The translations under genes were made by a program, and so were the position numbers. A stretch of 62,362 bases of DNA from NCBI GenBank assembly GCA_937874315.1, contig CALNAE010000212.1, positions 1 through 62,362 on the forward strand. Reading direction: 5' to 3'. Shown piece after piece: positions 16,750 to 26,107 of the stretch (its first letter is position 1; the number at the start of each line of letters is the position of its first letter). The notes under the pieces were generated by a model. It ran no database searches. It worked only from the letters and a program-made list of their open reading frames with translations, and was not told where the DNA came from. This stretch comes from an uncultured Bifidobacterium sp. (GTDB lineage: Bacteria > Actinomycetota > Actinomycetes > Actinomycetales > Bifidobacteriaceae).

Positions 16750-17829
16750 TCAGAGTCCCATGGCTTTCAGTTTTCCGCAGACCTCGATCACCCGATCGTT
16801 GGCTTCGGGCTCGCCGACGGTGATGCGGATGCCCTCCCCGTCGAATACACGCACGGAAAGGCCGGCCTCGACGAACTCCTTGGCGGCCACATCGGTACGT
16901 TCCCCCAGGGCGAGCCAGAAGAAGTTGCCATATGGTTCGCTGATCGTCCAGCCCTGTGCACGCAACGTCTCAACGATATGCGAACGCCGCTCGATGATCG
17001 ACAGCACCCGCTCATGAAGCTCATCGTCGACGTCCAAGGACGCCAACGCCGCCTTCTGCGCGACATCGGTGACCCCAAAGGGCAGGGACACCTTGCGCAT
17101 GCCCTCGATGACGTCCGCCGCGCCGAGCGCGAAGCCGATACGCAGCCCGGCGAGGCCATATGCCTTGGAAAAGGTGTGCGCGATGACGATATTCGGATAT
17201 TCGCGGAACAGATCCATCGCCACGCTGGTGGACGGATCGGTGTTGAACTGGAAATACGCCTCGTCGAACAACACCAGCACGTTCGAAGGCACGGCTCGCA
17301 TGACACGCCGCGCATCCTGAGCGGACAACGACGTCGATGTCGGATTGTTCGGGTTGTTGAGGATCACCAGTCGTGTGCGGTCGTTGAGCGCGGCGATGAT
17401 TCCATCGACGTCATGCGATCCGTCGGGCAAATTCGCCACTTGAACGCTGGTCGCCCCGGCCCCCGCGACGATGATCGGATATGCCTCAAAACTACGCCAC
17501 GGGTAGACGACCTCGTCCCCCGGTCCGGACACCAACGAAATAAGCTGGGTGATGATCTCCGTCGACCCGCAGCCGACCGTCACCTGCTCAGGAGCCACCC
17601 CGTAGCGAGCGGACAGCCGCTCGACGACATCCCAGCCCCGCATATCCGGATAACGGTTGATATGTCCCAGCGTCTGTTCTTCGATGGCCCGCCGCACGCT
17701 CGGCAGCGGATCAAACGGATTCTCATTGCTTGAGATCTTATAACTGCGCGCCCCGGCGGAAATCGGCGCCGGCTTGCCCTGTCGGTAGGCGGGAATGGTA
17801 TCGATTATCGGACGATGTAAGTAAGTCAT
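16750..17829 (-). CDS. hisC: Histidinol-phosphate aminotransferase (or aromatic aminotransferase)
   Basis: A 359-residue PLP aminotransferase. Family segments are SSNENPFDPLPSVRRAI, VTVGCGSTEIITQL, NNPNNPTS, VLFDEAYFQF and the PLP lysine in HTFSKAYGLAGLRIGF. HisC converts imidazole-acetol phosphate to histidinol phosphate in histidine synthesis. Other his genes are not adjacent, so the closely related aromatic aminotransferase (Pat) role in Phe/Tyr synthesis is a real alternative. The gene stands alone between the tRNA operon and groES. Confidence 0.85.
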   Translation of the reverse strand: MTYLHRPIIDTIPAYRQGKPAPISAGARSYKISSNENPFDPLPSVRRAIEEQTLGHINRYPDMRGWDVVERLSARYGVAPEQVTVGCGSTEIITQLISLVSGPGDEVVYPWRSFEAYPIIVAGAGATSVQVANLPDGSHDVDGIIAALNDRTRLVILNNPNNPTSTSLSAQDARRVMRAVPSNVLVLFDEAYFQFNTDPSTSVAMDLFREYPNIVIAHTFSKAYGLAGLRIGFALGAADVIEGMRKVSLPFGVTDVAQKAALASLDVDDELHERVLSIIERRSHIVETLRAQGWTISEPYGNFFWLALGERTDVAAKEFVEAGLSVRVFDGEGIRITVGEPEANDRVIEVCGKLKAMGL

Positions 17830-17891
17830 ATTCTCATCCTAATCCTGCCCTCCATAGACACGCGCACAGTTCACGTCTCTCGACCTCAGAC

Positions 17892-17940
17892 GCGCAGGGG
17901 CGCCACCCGAACATATGCATATCGAGTGGCGCCCCTGCGC
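17892..17940 (-). terminator. groES terminator
   Basis: Arms at 17892-17906 and 17926-17940 are perfectly complementary over 15 bases. The 19-base loop itself holds the palindrome ATATGCATAT. No T-run follows on the minus strand. Confidence 0.75.
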
Positions 17941-17954
17941 GACGAAATCCGCTA

Positions 17955-18248
17955 TCAGTTCAAGATGGCAAGCACGTCGTGTGCGGACACGATGAGGTAA
18001 TCCTCACCCTTGTAATGCACCTCGGTGCCGCCGTACTTGGAATACAGCACCTTGTCGCCAACCTTGACGTCCATGGGGATGCGCTTCCCGTCATCATCAC
18101 GACGGCCAGGACCGATGGCAAGGACTTCGCCCTGCTGCGGCTTCTCCTTGGCATTATCCGGGATAAACAGGCCTGAAGCGGTCTGTGTCTCGGCCTCAGC
18201 CTGCTTGACAATGATCTTGTCTTCCAACGGTGTGAGTGAGATCGACAC
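17955..18248 (-). CDS. groES: 10 kDa chaperonin GroES
   Basis: A 97-residue co-chaperonin that caps GroEL. Seen: SLTPLEDKIIVKQAEAE at the start, the mobile loop ETQTASGLFIPDNAKEKPQQG, and the conserved GDKVLYSKYGGTEVHYKGEDYLI. The start is a GTG at 18248 with a perfect AGGAGGT upstream. No groEL follows, as in bifidobacteria, where groEL is elsewhere. A CIRCE element upstream shows HrcA control. Confidence 0.97.
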   Translation of the reverse strand: MSISLTPLEDKIIVKQAEAETQTASGLFIPDNAKEKPQQGEVLAIGPGRRDDDGKRIPMDVKVGDKVLYSKYGGTEVHYKGEDYLIVSAHDVLAILN

Positions 18249-18370
18249 TGTGGACCTCCTCTTTCTAAATAAGAGAAATCGATAATTACCGCGCCGGGAC
18301 ACCGCGATCAGAGGCTGACGATCACTGAACACACCATCCTATTGCGCTATCGACTCATCGTAGCGCGAAG

Positions 18371-18397
18371 TTAGCACTCTGCCAACTCGAGTGCTAA
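18371..18397. promoter_or_regulatory. CIRCE operator (HrcA site)
   Basis: A perfect inverted repeat TTAGCACTC-N9-GAGTGCTAA lies 123 bases upstream of the groES GTG. This is the exact consensus bound by the heat-shock repressor HrcA. Confidence 0.97.
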
Positions 18398-18454
18398 CGC
18401 TTTGAGTGAACATTGGCCACGCACAGCACATCGAGACCGTTGCCGCGCGCATTC

Positions 18455-19666
18455 TCATGAGGCACGGCGCGCCAGAACCGCCTGTAGATCGGCCCCCAAC
18501 GAATCGGATGTCGGGTCTGGAGCATCGACATCGCAATCCCGATGCGGATGGCTGTCGGATGCATCGGTATCGGTAGACGCGGAGATCTCCGGTTGCTCGG
18601 CCCGGTTCCCGCCGTCGCCTTCGCCGTGATCCACGTCGTCGCGTTTCGACACCCAAGATTTAGATGGCACCAGCGGCACAGGATGCGCCTGCGCTACCTG
18701 TTTCGTCGACTTGATCTCCAAGCTTTCAGGCCCCGTCGCGCTCCCGTCGGCCGTCGATTGAGTCGCCGATGCATCGAGCGAGAAGGAGATCAGATCCTGC
18801 TGAGCCGCCATATCAAAGGCCTCTAGGGCATGAGACGCATGAACCGTACTCAGCTCATCGGTGGCATCGGCCGGCTCCTCCCGTCGGTCTGCAACCGGCG
18901 TCGCAACCGCCAGTTCGGCCGGCTCCTCCGCGGGATTCGCGCGTTGGGGCCGCTCGTCCTCAGGCTGCCCATGACCGCCGTCGTCCCGCACGCCCCGGCG
19001 TTGGGCCAAGACCCGATCCCGTTCATCGCGAGACCGTTTGAGCGCGCGCCTAATCTCCCGCTGCTCCATGATGCCGGTCGGCGCCTCGCCGTCTTCGCGA
19101 GGCTCGTGATTCGCCGCATCCACACGACCTCGGGTCGAGGTCTGTGCGGTCGCAGACGCGTGCGGCGCGCGGCCGGCGTCCGAACGCCGTGCGACCTTCC
19201 GCTCCCATCGCACGGCCTGTCTCGAAGCTCGAATGCCCAGCCCCAGCACCGCGAGCAACACGGCCGCCGGGATACAGGCATACCACGCGGAGAACCGCCA
19301 GATCACCGCCGCAGCAAGAGTGAGCAGGGTAATGACCAAGAGCGAAAGCACCAGAATACGACGCCGGCGCGCGGCGGCACGGCGCAAGCCGCGAATCTGC
19401 GCGACATGCTGTCTGTTCTTTGCCGAATCCTGTGATGGCGTGCGTTGCATGACGACCCCTTTCATGGCGAGATCATGGGTATCGGAGAATTGGGTACCGC
19501 TGGTTTCATCAACGAGATGCAACGATGATGAAAACTTGTCCTCCCGGTGTTCGATGACCCGTTTCATGCTATCGACCGTCCGTTTCGGCAGCCAACCGAT
19601 CATCACGATAACGAGTATGACAACAATGACTATGCTGCTCAGTGACTCGTAACCCATAGTCATCAA
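18455..19666 (-). CDS. Membrane protein of unknown function
   Basis: A 403-residue protein I do not recognise. An N-terminal membrane segment (about residues 10-27, SSIVIVVILVIVMIGWLP) is followed by a short charged region, an arginine cluster AARRRRILVLS, and two close membrane segments at about 103-145. The remaining 250 residues are hydrophilic, rich in Asp, Glu, Arg and Ala, and probably disordered, with no enzyme motif. The topology suggests an inner-membrane anchor with a long cytoplasmic tail. It lies between groES and an acetyltransferase; neither gives a clue to function. Confidence 0.7.
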   Translation of the reverse strand: MMTMGYESLSSIVIVVILVIVMIGWLPKRTVDSMKRVIEHREDKFSSSLHLVDETSGTQFSDTHDLAMKGVVMQRTPSQDSAKNRQHVAQIRGLRRAAARRRRILVLSLLVITLLTLAAAVIWRFSAWYACIPAAVLLAVLGLGIRASRQAVRWERKVARRSDAGRAPHASATAQTSTRGRVDAANHEPREDGEAPTGIMEQREIRRALKRSRDERDRVLAQRRGVRDDGGHGQPEDERPQRANPAEEPAELAVATPVADRREEPADATDELSTVHASHALEAFDMAAQQDLISFSLDASATQSTADGSATGPESLEIKSTKQVAQAHPVPLVPSKSWVSKRDDVDHGEGDGGNRAEQPEISASTDTDASDSHPHRDCDVDAPDPTSDSLGADLQAVLARRAS

Positions 19667-19702
19667 GAATAGAAGACCATTTGACGTTTCGCGCGATTGT
19701 GC

Positions 19703-20380
19703 TCAGGCGTGTCGGGCCAAAAGGCGCGTGGCGAAGCCCTGTGGGGCGTCCTCGGCAAGCAGGCTGAAGGTGAGGTGGTCGCGCCACTGGCCATCGACGT
19801 ACATATAACCCGGCCGAAGGCCTTCGCGATGAGCCTCAAGTTTGGCGACCACGCGCAGCGAGCGATCGTTGCATGGCACGATGGCGATCTCCAACCGATG
19901 CAGATGCGGGCCGTCATCGTCATGCAACGCCCAGTCAGCCAACATCGCCACGGCCGTTGGCGCGATACCGTGGCCGATCGCGTCCTGAGCCACCCAATAT
20001 CCGACCACGCCCGTGCGCATCGAACCATAGGTGATGGCGCCCAACGAGATCTGCCCGACGATCCGCATCTGAAATTCGATCAGCAGCACGATGGCCGTCC
20101 CCTCGTTCTCATCACGACGCTGACGCTGCAGCCACTGCTGAAAAGTGAGACCGCCGCCGTTCTGCGGATCCCCCGACTCCCATGGAGCCAGCCATGAGGC
20201 ATTGCGGGCGCGCACGGCATTCCAGGCCCCGAGGTCCTCGGCGCCCATCGTTCGCAGCCGTATGGCCACCATCCCCCGTGGCGCGCACAGCGTCTCGGGA
20301 AAGTGCAGCGCGCGATCAGCGCGGGCGGGCGCGGGCGTAATCATCGAACGTATGGAACGCAAGAGAGACATGGAAACCAT
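19703..20380 (-). CDS. GNAT family N-acetyltransferase (RimJ/RimL-like)
   Basis: A 225-residue acetyltransferase. Seen: LRTMGAEDLGAWNAVRARN, VGQISLGAITYGSMRTGVVGYWVAQDAIGHGIAPTAV with the region that holds acetyl-CoA, and a C-terminal IVPCNDRSLRVVAKLEAHREG typical of RimJ/RimL enzymes that acetylate protein N-termini. The usual QGxGxG/A loop is altered to AIGHGIA. The target is unknown. It is divergent from the 5-formyl-THF cyclo-ligase gene. Confidence 0.88.
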   Translation of the reverse strand: MVSMSLLRSIRSMITPAPARADRALHFPETLCAPRGMVAIRLRTMGAEDLGAWNAVRARNASWLAPWESGDPQNGGGLTFQQWLQRQRRDENEGTAIVLLIEFQMRIVGQISLGAITYGSMRTGVVGYWVAQDAIGHGIAPTAVAMLADWALHDDDGPHLHRLEIAIVPCNDRSLRVVAKLEAHREGLRPGYMYVDGQWRDHLTFSLLAEDAPQGFATRLLARHA

Positions 20381-20420
20381 TGTGCCACCATCTGCCCGCG
20401 GTCAGGGGAACACCACTACC

Positions 20421-21068
20421 ATGGTGGATATGAAGACCCAGCCGGATGGCGCATCTGCCGAACACCTCCTTGATCCGATCCGTGCCAGGAAACAACAGCT
20501 GCGCGAGCACGCCAGACTACGACGCGGTCTTATCGGCAACGCCCAGCTCGAAGAAGCCGGGCCGGCGCTCAGGCGCGAATCCGCGCAATATGTGAAGACA
20601 CTGGCCGCAGGCTCGACGGTGGCCGCATATGTTTCCATGGGCCATGAGGTGCCCACGACACCGACCTTGGACGACTGGCGTGCGCGCGGGTTGGATATTC
20701 TGGTGCCCCGGCTCGGATCAGGATTGGAGATCGGGTGGGGTTATTATGGCGGTTCCAAGGCTCTACAAGCCATGCCGCGCACCACGACCGGCGGATTGCG
20801 CCCCGCCGAACCGGACGGATGCGTCTTCGGCCCCGAACGCCTGGCACGGGCCGAAGTGATCCTCATCCCAGCCTTCGCCGTGGATTCGCAGCTGTTCAGA
20901 CTGGGCCGGGGCGCAGGATGGTACGACAGGGCCTTGCTCCATCGCTCCCCCCGTGCCGTGCTCTTGGCCGTCTGCTGGCCTTGGGAGATGACCACACAGC
21001 CACTGCCCAGGAACGCCCATGACATACCGGTCGACCATGTGATTCGGTTGCCGCAGCCGCAGCGGTGA
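20421..21068 (+). CDS. 5-formyltetrahydrofolate cyclo-ligase
   Basis: This 215-residue enzyme uses ATP to convert 5-formyl-THF to 5,10-methenyl-THF, returning the storage folate to one-carbon metabolism. Seen: RKQQLREHARLRRGL at the start, VAAYVSMGHEVPT in the middle, and the signature AFAVDSQLFRLGRGAGWYDRAL near the C-terminus. The start at 20421 or the ATG three codons later fits; AGGGGAA lies further upstream than ideal. It is followed by the fmdB-like gene on the same strand. Confidence 0.92.
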   Translation: MVDMKTQPDGASAEHLLDPIRARKQQLREHARLRRGLIGNAQLEEAGPALRRESAQYVKTLAAGSTVAAYVSMGHEVPTTPTLDDWRARGLDILVPRLGSGLEIGWGYYGGSKALQAMPRTTTGGLRPAEPDGCVFGPERLARAEVILIPAFAVDSQLFRLGRGAGWYDRALLHRSPRAVLLAVCWPWEMTTQPLPRNAHDIPVDHVIRLPQPQR

Positions 21069-21200
21069 GCATCCGAACCCCCACGCGTTATGAGCCGGCC
21101 GCGCACGTTCGCGACCAGTGAACCGCTCTGTCCCAGCCCCGGTTAGGATATGAGAAGATGACATGTTATGCGGATTAGTATCGCGCGTGGAGGAAGAGCA

Positions 21201-21392
21201 TTGCCCAATTACCATTATCGTTGCAAACACTGCGGATACGATTTCAGCCGGTACCAGTCCTTCGAGGACGACCCCGTCACCATCTGCCCGCAATGCCATT
21301 TGCCCCAGGTGCGCAAGGTGTTCTCGGCGGTTCCCATCGAATTCAAGGGCCACGGGTTCTACCGCACCGACCGGGGCGGCACCAAAAAGTAG
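21201..21392 (+). CDS. FmdB-family zinc ribbon protein
   Basis: A 63-residue protein starting LPNYHYRCKHCGYDF. Two CxxC pairs (CKHC and CPQC) form a zinc ribbon. The TTG at 21201 has GGAGG at optimal distance and is where the family begins, so I prefer it to the upstream ATG at 21168. FmdB proteins are annotated as regulatory but their role is unproven. Confidence 0.88.
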   Translation: MPNYHYRCKHCGYDFSRYQSFEDDPVTICPQCHLPQVRKVFSAVPIEFKGHGFYRTDRGGTKK

Positions 21393-21557
21393 GCTTGAAG
21401 GCCGGTCTGAAAGTTGAACTGAAGGTCGGCACGTTCCCGACGCTGTTCGCCGACTCGCCCACTCGCCGACTCGGCGACACACCGGTAGCCCGAAGCCTTC
21501 GACCACATCGTCGCGGTGGCGTTGCGACCGCCCGTCATCGGCTGTCATGCTGCCGGT

Positions 21558-22262
21558 ATGGCATCATCATTCATCAGATTCACCATGGCCAACCTCATGG
21601 AGGCAATGCGAATTCCGATACGTTTCGAGCGTGGTTCGGTCGCATTACGACCCTCGCTCAAGCAACGCCGCGGGTTACGCACTCTGCGTCATATCCTTGC
21701 GGCCGGCTGTGCCGGGTTGGCGGTGTTCTTCGCCCTGAGCGCCCTCACACACAGTGCCCGGACACGCCCGGTAGTCATGACGTCACATCATCTCAGCCGC
21801 GGGCATCGCATCACTGCGGGCGATATCGCGGTTCGTCAACTGCCTTCGAATGTCTTGCAACATGCAACTTTTTCGAAGATATCGCAGGTCGTCGGTTCCA
21901 TCACGCAGATCGAGGTCGAACGGAATTCGCCCCTGCTGACCGGCTCCATCGCGTCCATCCCCCGCGTGCCCGACGGAGCCACGGTGCTTGACATCCGGCT
22001 GACCGGCGTGGTCCGGGCCATCGCTCCCGGCGAGGAGATCATGCTGGTCGCAGTCACCCCATGCGCTCGGACGTCCTGTGACGAGGCTTCGTCGGTGCTG
22101 GTGGAGCGTGCGTTGGTGATGGACGCGCCGAAGACCAGCAAGACGACATCGGGAGTTACGCTGCCGTGCGCCATAGATCATCAGTTGGTCGCAAAAATCC
22201 TAGCCGCCCAAGAGAACGCCGCCATCATGGCAGTCGCCCGATCAACATCGAATAGCCCATAG
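21558..22262 (+). CDS. SAF-domain membrane-anchored protein
   Basis: A protein of about 234 residues. A membrane segment near residues 45-65 (LRHILAAGCAGLAVFFALSA) is followed by an SAF domain (VMTSHHLSRGHRITAGDIAV, then VVGSITQIEVERNSPLL), as in CpaB/RcpC and similar periplasmic or cell-surface proteins. No Tad/Flp pilus genes are near, so a pilus role is unsupported. The start is uncertain: several in-frame ATG codons (21558, 21588, 21597, 21606) lack a well-placed ribosome site. The gene converges on the pseudo-helicase operon. Confidence 0.8.
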   Translation: MASSFIRFTMANLMEAMRIPIRFERGSVALRPSLKQRRGLRTLRHILAAGCAGLAVFFALSALTHSARTRPVVMTSHHLSRGHRITAGDIAVRQLPSNVLQHATFSKISQVVGSITQIEVERNSPLLTGSIASIPRVPDGATVLDIRLTGVVRAIAPGEEIMLVAVTPCARTSCDEASSVLVERALVMDAPKTSKTTSGVTLPCAIDHQLVAKILAAQENAAIMAVARSTSNSP

Positions 22263-22287
22263 CTCCGCTCACAAACCGAGCGCGTCG

Positions 22288-22488
22288 CTATCCCCGTTCA
22301 TCGAACACCGCCCAATGCGGCGGCAGCTGCGTAAGAATGCGCATATCGTCATCATGGTCGCGTTGCGGCTTGGGGATCGACGACTCGGCCGCATCGTCTC
22401 CGCCATCATCCTCGAACCGTTCGGCGCCTTGACGCTGGACGCGACGATATCCACGCGGATGTCGTCGCAGCGCATCGTACCCCGTCAC
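22288..22488 (-). CDS. 66-residue acidic/arginine-rich protein of the FHA operon
   Basis: A small gene not recognised as any family. Its GTG start overlaps the stop of the large upstream gene in GTGA, the classic geometry of translational coupling. The product starts VTGYDALRRHPRGYRRVQRQ, has a highly acidic middle (FEDDGGDDAAESS) and ends MRILTQLPPHWAVFDERG, a hydrophobic tail that looks like a conserved peptide. The stop lies 25 bases from the end of the convergent SAF gene. The coupling makes it likely to be a partner of the large protein. Confidence 0.65.
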   Translation of the reverse strand: MTGYDALRRHPRGYRRVQRQGAERFEDDGGDDAAESSIPKPQRDHDDDMRILTQLPPHWAVFDERG

Positions 22489-25400
22489 TGAATGCCCCGA
22501 TATATCTCGCTGATTCTGTCGATCACGCGGTCCACTTCCTTGTCCGGGTTGACGAAGGCGCCGACGCTCCAGATATTCATCACCGACCAACCCAACAACT
22601 CGACGTTCTGCAACAGCAGCCGGTGACGCCGCCGCGTGGACTGGATGCCCATGAAATCAGCGTCATCGGTGAATATGGCCAACGAGAAGGGCTTGTCCTT
22701 CAGACCGACCACCAATGGAATGCGCATTCCGCCATCGAAGCCGTAGTCCACCGCCGCCCTCAGCCCCCGCGAGCGTATGCGCGAGGCCAGATCGCTGAAC
22801 AACACGTTATCCGTCGCACCGTCCGCGGCAGGGAGGACCTCCTGGGTGTCAAGGCCCTCCGCCCACTGCAGCAGCGCCTTGAGCATCCGCGTACCAGGCT
22901 GGTGTAGCCGGTCGTCCTCCATATCCGCCGAGCCGAACGCCGCGACGATATCCACATGGTGACGGGACAATGCAAGCGCGTCGAGCAGCATGCCCTTGCC
23001 GCCTTCGCTTTCCAGGTAACCGAATTGCTGAAGCAACCTGCCATGCGAGGTTTTGGCGTAGCACAACGAAAGGATCGCGTCACTGGACTGTGCGCCGGAG
23101 ACCTCGTTGATGCCGATGAGTCGAACGTGACGGAGGAATTTGCCCATACCCGTGTTCTTGGCCGCCAACGCTTTGAGTTCGGCGCCAAGACGGCTCCGGA
23201 ACACCGCGGTGAGCGTCACCACGGTCAATACATATCCCGCCGGCACGATGGCGAATTCCGAAGCGCGCCGAGTGATGATGCCGATCACCTCATCGATCTC
23301 CTGTTGGCTGCTCTCGACGAGCCCGGTGGTCAGCACGGGCACGCCGGTGGCCTCGATCCGATGGAGACGAACCCTGCCCTGCGCCGATTCGGTAGTAACG
23401 TCATTGCGCAGGTCGCCATACCCCTGATCGTGCAGGAAAACGTTCAACGCAGGAAGCCTGCATGTGGAACGACCCGATGTCGGGACGCTTGGCAGCATCG
23501 CGACCAACGCCGACAGACTCGGTGAGGTCACCGTGTCGCGATGGGCCACGACGATGACGCCCCTGGCGCGGCTGAGAATCGAAAGCAACTGCACCGCGGG
23601 CAGATGGGATCCGGCGTCGATCACCGCGACGTCACATAACGGGGCGGGTTCCGTCAGCGCGGCGAGAGTGGAAGGCGTCGCCATGATGATCGGTTTCGCG
23701 GCTTTCATGATCTCGGGATGGTCACGCACGATGCGACTCAGCGCGATCCGGGAGGAACCGGCCAACGTCGTATGCAGCTGATTCGCCTCCTGGGTCCTGG
23801 AAAACAGCAGGTCGGAAAGATGCCGCATTGACTCCTGTCGGAGCATCGGCCCAATGGAACGCACGTGCTCGACGTCTACTTGAGCGAATCGATCTGCTGC
23901 CGCCTGCATGGCCGACCCATCCTGATTGGATATGATGGCCGACGAACGGACGATGTCCTCGAACACCGTGGTCCACCAGGACAACTGCAGCTCGGCTTCT
24001 ACGGCATCGATGTCCACGCGACGGTTCCTCAGATCCTCAACCAATTCCTCGAGCCCGTTCTTGTGAAATTCCTGTTCCAGCTGGAAGCGTCCGGGCAGAT
24101 TGTCCAAGGCCAGATGATCGTCGTACAGCGCCTTCAACCGAGTCTCCAGGCTGTTGAAATCCAGCGTCTCCAAATTCCCGCCGCGAGGCGTCGTGGCCAA
24201 CACCGCATCGAGAGCGGTGGTGTGGTCCACCAGCGATTCCTGGGTCGCGAGGATGGCATCGAGCTTTGCCGGCAGCACCGGCCAACCGCCGTGCGGGACG
24301 AACAACCGCCACTGTTTACCCTGTTTCGCCACGACTTTCAGGGCATCATGCAGATTCTCAACCTGCGCCCCTACGCGCAACAGGCCTTTGGCCTCCTTGA
24401 TGTGCCGACGGCGCTCCCAGAAGCCCATCGTGGAACCCGAGGCCTTTCGTTCGGACTTCGGCTGGCTTGCCTCCAGCATGGCGTTGAGATCTCGCTCAAA
24501 GATCTCCGGCTGGAATACGTCGAGGACACGACGCAGATTGCGCAGCACGACGACCTGTCTTCCCCACTCCTGCACGGTGAGAGGAACCGGGAAGCCACAG
24601 GTCTTGACCGTCAAGGCAACTTGTTCCCTAGTGACCGGCAACAGTTTCTGCAACATATCGACGACACGTTGATACGCATCCACCGCCTCATGCTCGCTCG
24701 ACACCGATGCGTGATACCACGCGGTGTCATCGGGGCCGATCACATATTCGCCGAGCTCGCCAGCCCGACGAAGCTTCTCGGCCCAGCCGTCAAGATTGCC
24801 GCTCAGCGCATGAGCGGTGGTTTCCCCCAACCGCACCCGGGTCGATGGATGGGTGGGCATGGCGGTGATGGTGGCCAGATTCTGAATCGTCTGATATGCG
24901 GAAACCCCCCAACGCTCATTGACGCCGTGCAGGTCACCGAGATAACGCGTCAGTCGCGAGCGCACCCCCACCAACTCATCGGCAAGCTGATCGAACCTCG
25001 AGGAAGCAACGCCGGGTTGGAAGCCGACGGCTTCGATCAATTGCCTGTCGAGTCCCGTTCCTGCATGCGAATCGGCGATATCCAGTACCTGCCCGTGCAG
25101 TTCGTTGGCATCGATCACGCTCATGAAACGTCGACGCTGTTCCGCCACACAGGGAACATACAGCACGGAACGACCATTGATCATACACCGCGCGGCGATC
25201 GCAGCCGATTGCTCCGCGGTGTCGGCGCCGGCGGCCGCATCCACCAGCAACGAATGCCCCTCGGCGGCGAGGAAGGCCGCATAGCGCACGCTGTTATCGA
25301 CGTCGCCAATTTCAAACTCTGCGTGCGGGTCGCCGTCGAAAGGGCTGAACTCCGGCAGTGAGTCGCCCTGCAACGCTTCGATGGCCGGTCCGTACCCGGC

Positions 25401-26102
25401 CAAGGCATCCAACACCGTGTTGCCGGATGGACCGTGTTCGAGCCCTGTCGTAAGACGACGTGCCTCCAGTAGAATCTGCGAAGCGGGGTCGATGAAGCAA
25501 CCAAGCACGATGTCCCGTTCGATGTCAAAATCTTCAAAAGCCCGATTTGCCTGATCGGTTATGACCTTGAACACCGCCGAGGTCTCCGGAGTGCCGCTCT
25601 CGTAACGCGAACCGTCAAACAGCTCTTGTTCATCGAGGTCGACGCCCCGCTCATGCATGACGGCCACGAAGTTGGGATTGAGCCTGACATGACCGGTGAA
25701 TCGTATCGTCGCATCCGTTTCCCGGCCATGGGCCTTGCGCGACACGCCCACCGGATAGATGAGCACCGGCATTGAATTGCCGTTCCAACTGGCGACACCC
25801 ACGACCAGCGACAATTCCGCGACGCCACTAATGCGGCGTTTGGCGGCTTGATCGTCCATGACTCGCTCCAGCCGGCGCCCGGCTGCGCGGAGCATGCCCG
25901 CATCGCGGAACAGCGATTCCAGCAGTACCTGCCCGCTCGCGAACAGCTGGGCGATGCCCGAGGGGTGGGCATGGGTCATGTCAAGCTGGGCGGTCAACTG
26001 ACTGACATCCTCCAACGGCGAAGGCTTCATGCCACTGCGATAATCCTCGCTCCAACGCCGGATGCGTGCCAAACCTTCGTCAACCTGCATCGTTTCAGTC
26101 AT
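22485..26102 (-). CDS. Helicase-nuclease homologue with lost catalytic motifs
   Basis: A 1205-residue protein related to actinobacterial SF1 (DNA2/NAM7-like) helicases with a C-terminal Vsr-like endonuclease. The helicase fold is visible, but the Walker A position (about residue 285) reads LLVDAAAGADTAEQS where GPPGTGKS is expected. Motif II (about 825) reads VAVIDAGSH instead of DEAS. The expected GDPxQLPP motif reads VVAHRDTVTSP. In the C-terminal nuclease region (1110-1200) the fold-typical LLGWSVMNIWSV remains, but the acidic active-site residues are replaced (RIPLVV, AIFTDD). The frame is intact, so this looks like a maintained pseudoenzyme. The start at 26102 lies 5 bases after the FHA gene and has GAAGG; it is followed by a coupled small gene. 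Confidence 0.8.
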   Translation of the reverse strand: MTETMQVDEGLARIRRWSEDYRSGMKPSPLEDVSQLTAQLDMTHAHPSGIAQLFASGQVLLESLFRDAGMLRAAGRRLERVMDDQAAKRRISGVAELSLVVGVASWNGNSMPVLIYPVGVSRKAHGRETDATIRFTGHVRLNPNFVAVMHERGVDLDEQELFDGSRYESGTPETSAVFKVITDQANRAFEDFDIERDIVLGCFIDPASQILLEARRLTTGLEHGPSGNTVLDALAGYGPAIEALQGDSLPEFSPFDGDPHAEFEIGDVDNSVRYAAFLAAEGHSLLVDAAAGADTAEQSAAIAARCMINGRSVLYVPCVAEQRRRFMSVIDANELHGQVLDIADSHAGTGLDRQLIEAVGFQPGVASSRFDQLADELVGVRSRLTRYLGDLHGVNERWGVSAYQTIQNLATITAMPTHPSTRVRLGETTAHALSGNLDGWAEKLRRAGELGEYVIGPDDTAWYHASVSSEHEAVDAYQRVVDMLQKLLPVTREQVALTVKTCGFPVPLTVQEWGRQVVVLRNLRRVLDVFQPEIFERDLNAMLEASQPKSERKASGSTMGFWERRRHIKEAKGLLRVGAQVENLHDALKVVAKQGKQWRLFVPHGGWPVLPAKLDAILATQESLVDHTTALDAVLATTPRGGNLETLDFNSLETRLKALYDDHLALDNLPGRFQLEQEFHKNGLEELVEDLRNRRVDIDAVEAELQLSWWTTVFEDIVRSSAIISNQDGSAMQAAADRFAQVDVEHVRSIGPMLRQESMRHLSDLLFSRTQEANQLHTTLAGSSRIALSRIVRDHPEIMKAAKPIIMATPSTLAALTEPAPLCDVAVIDAGSHLPAVQLLSILSRARGVIVVAHRDTVTSPSLSALVAMLPSVPTSGRSTCRLPALNVFLHDQGYGDLRNDVTTESAQGRVRLHRIEATGVPVLTTGLVESSQQEIDEVIGIITRRASEFAIVPAGYVLTVVTLTAVFRSRLGAELKALAAKNTGMGKFLRHVRLIGINEVSGAQSSDAILSLCYAKTSHGRLLQQFGYLESEGGKGMLLDALALSRHHVDIVAAFGSADMEDDRLHQPGTRMLKALLQWAEGLDTQEVLPAADGATDNVLFSDLASRIRSRGLRAAVDYGFDGGMRIPLVVGLKDKPFSLAIFTDDADFMGIQSTRRRHRLLLQNVELLGWSVMNIWSVGAFVNPDKEVDRVIDRISEIYRGIQ

Positions 26103-26107
26103 GGCCT

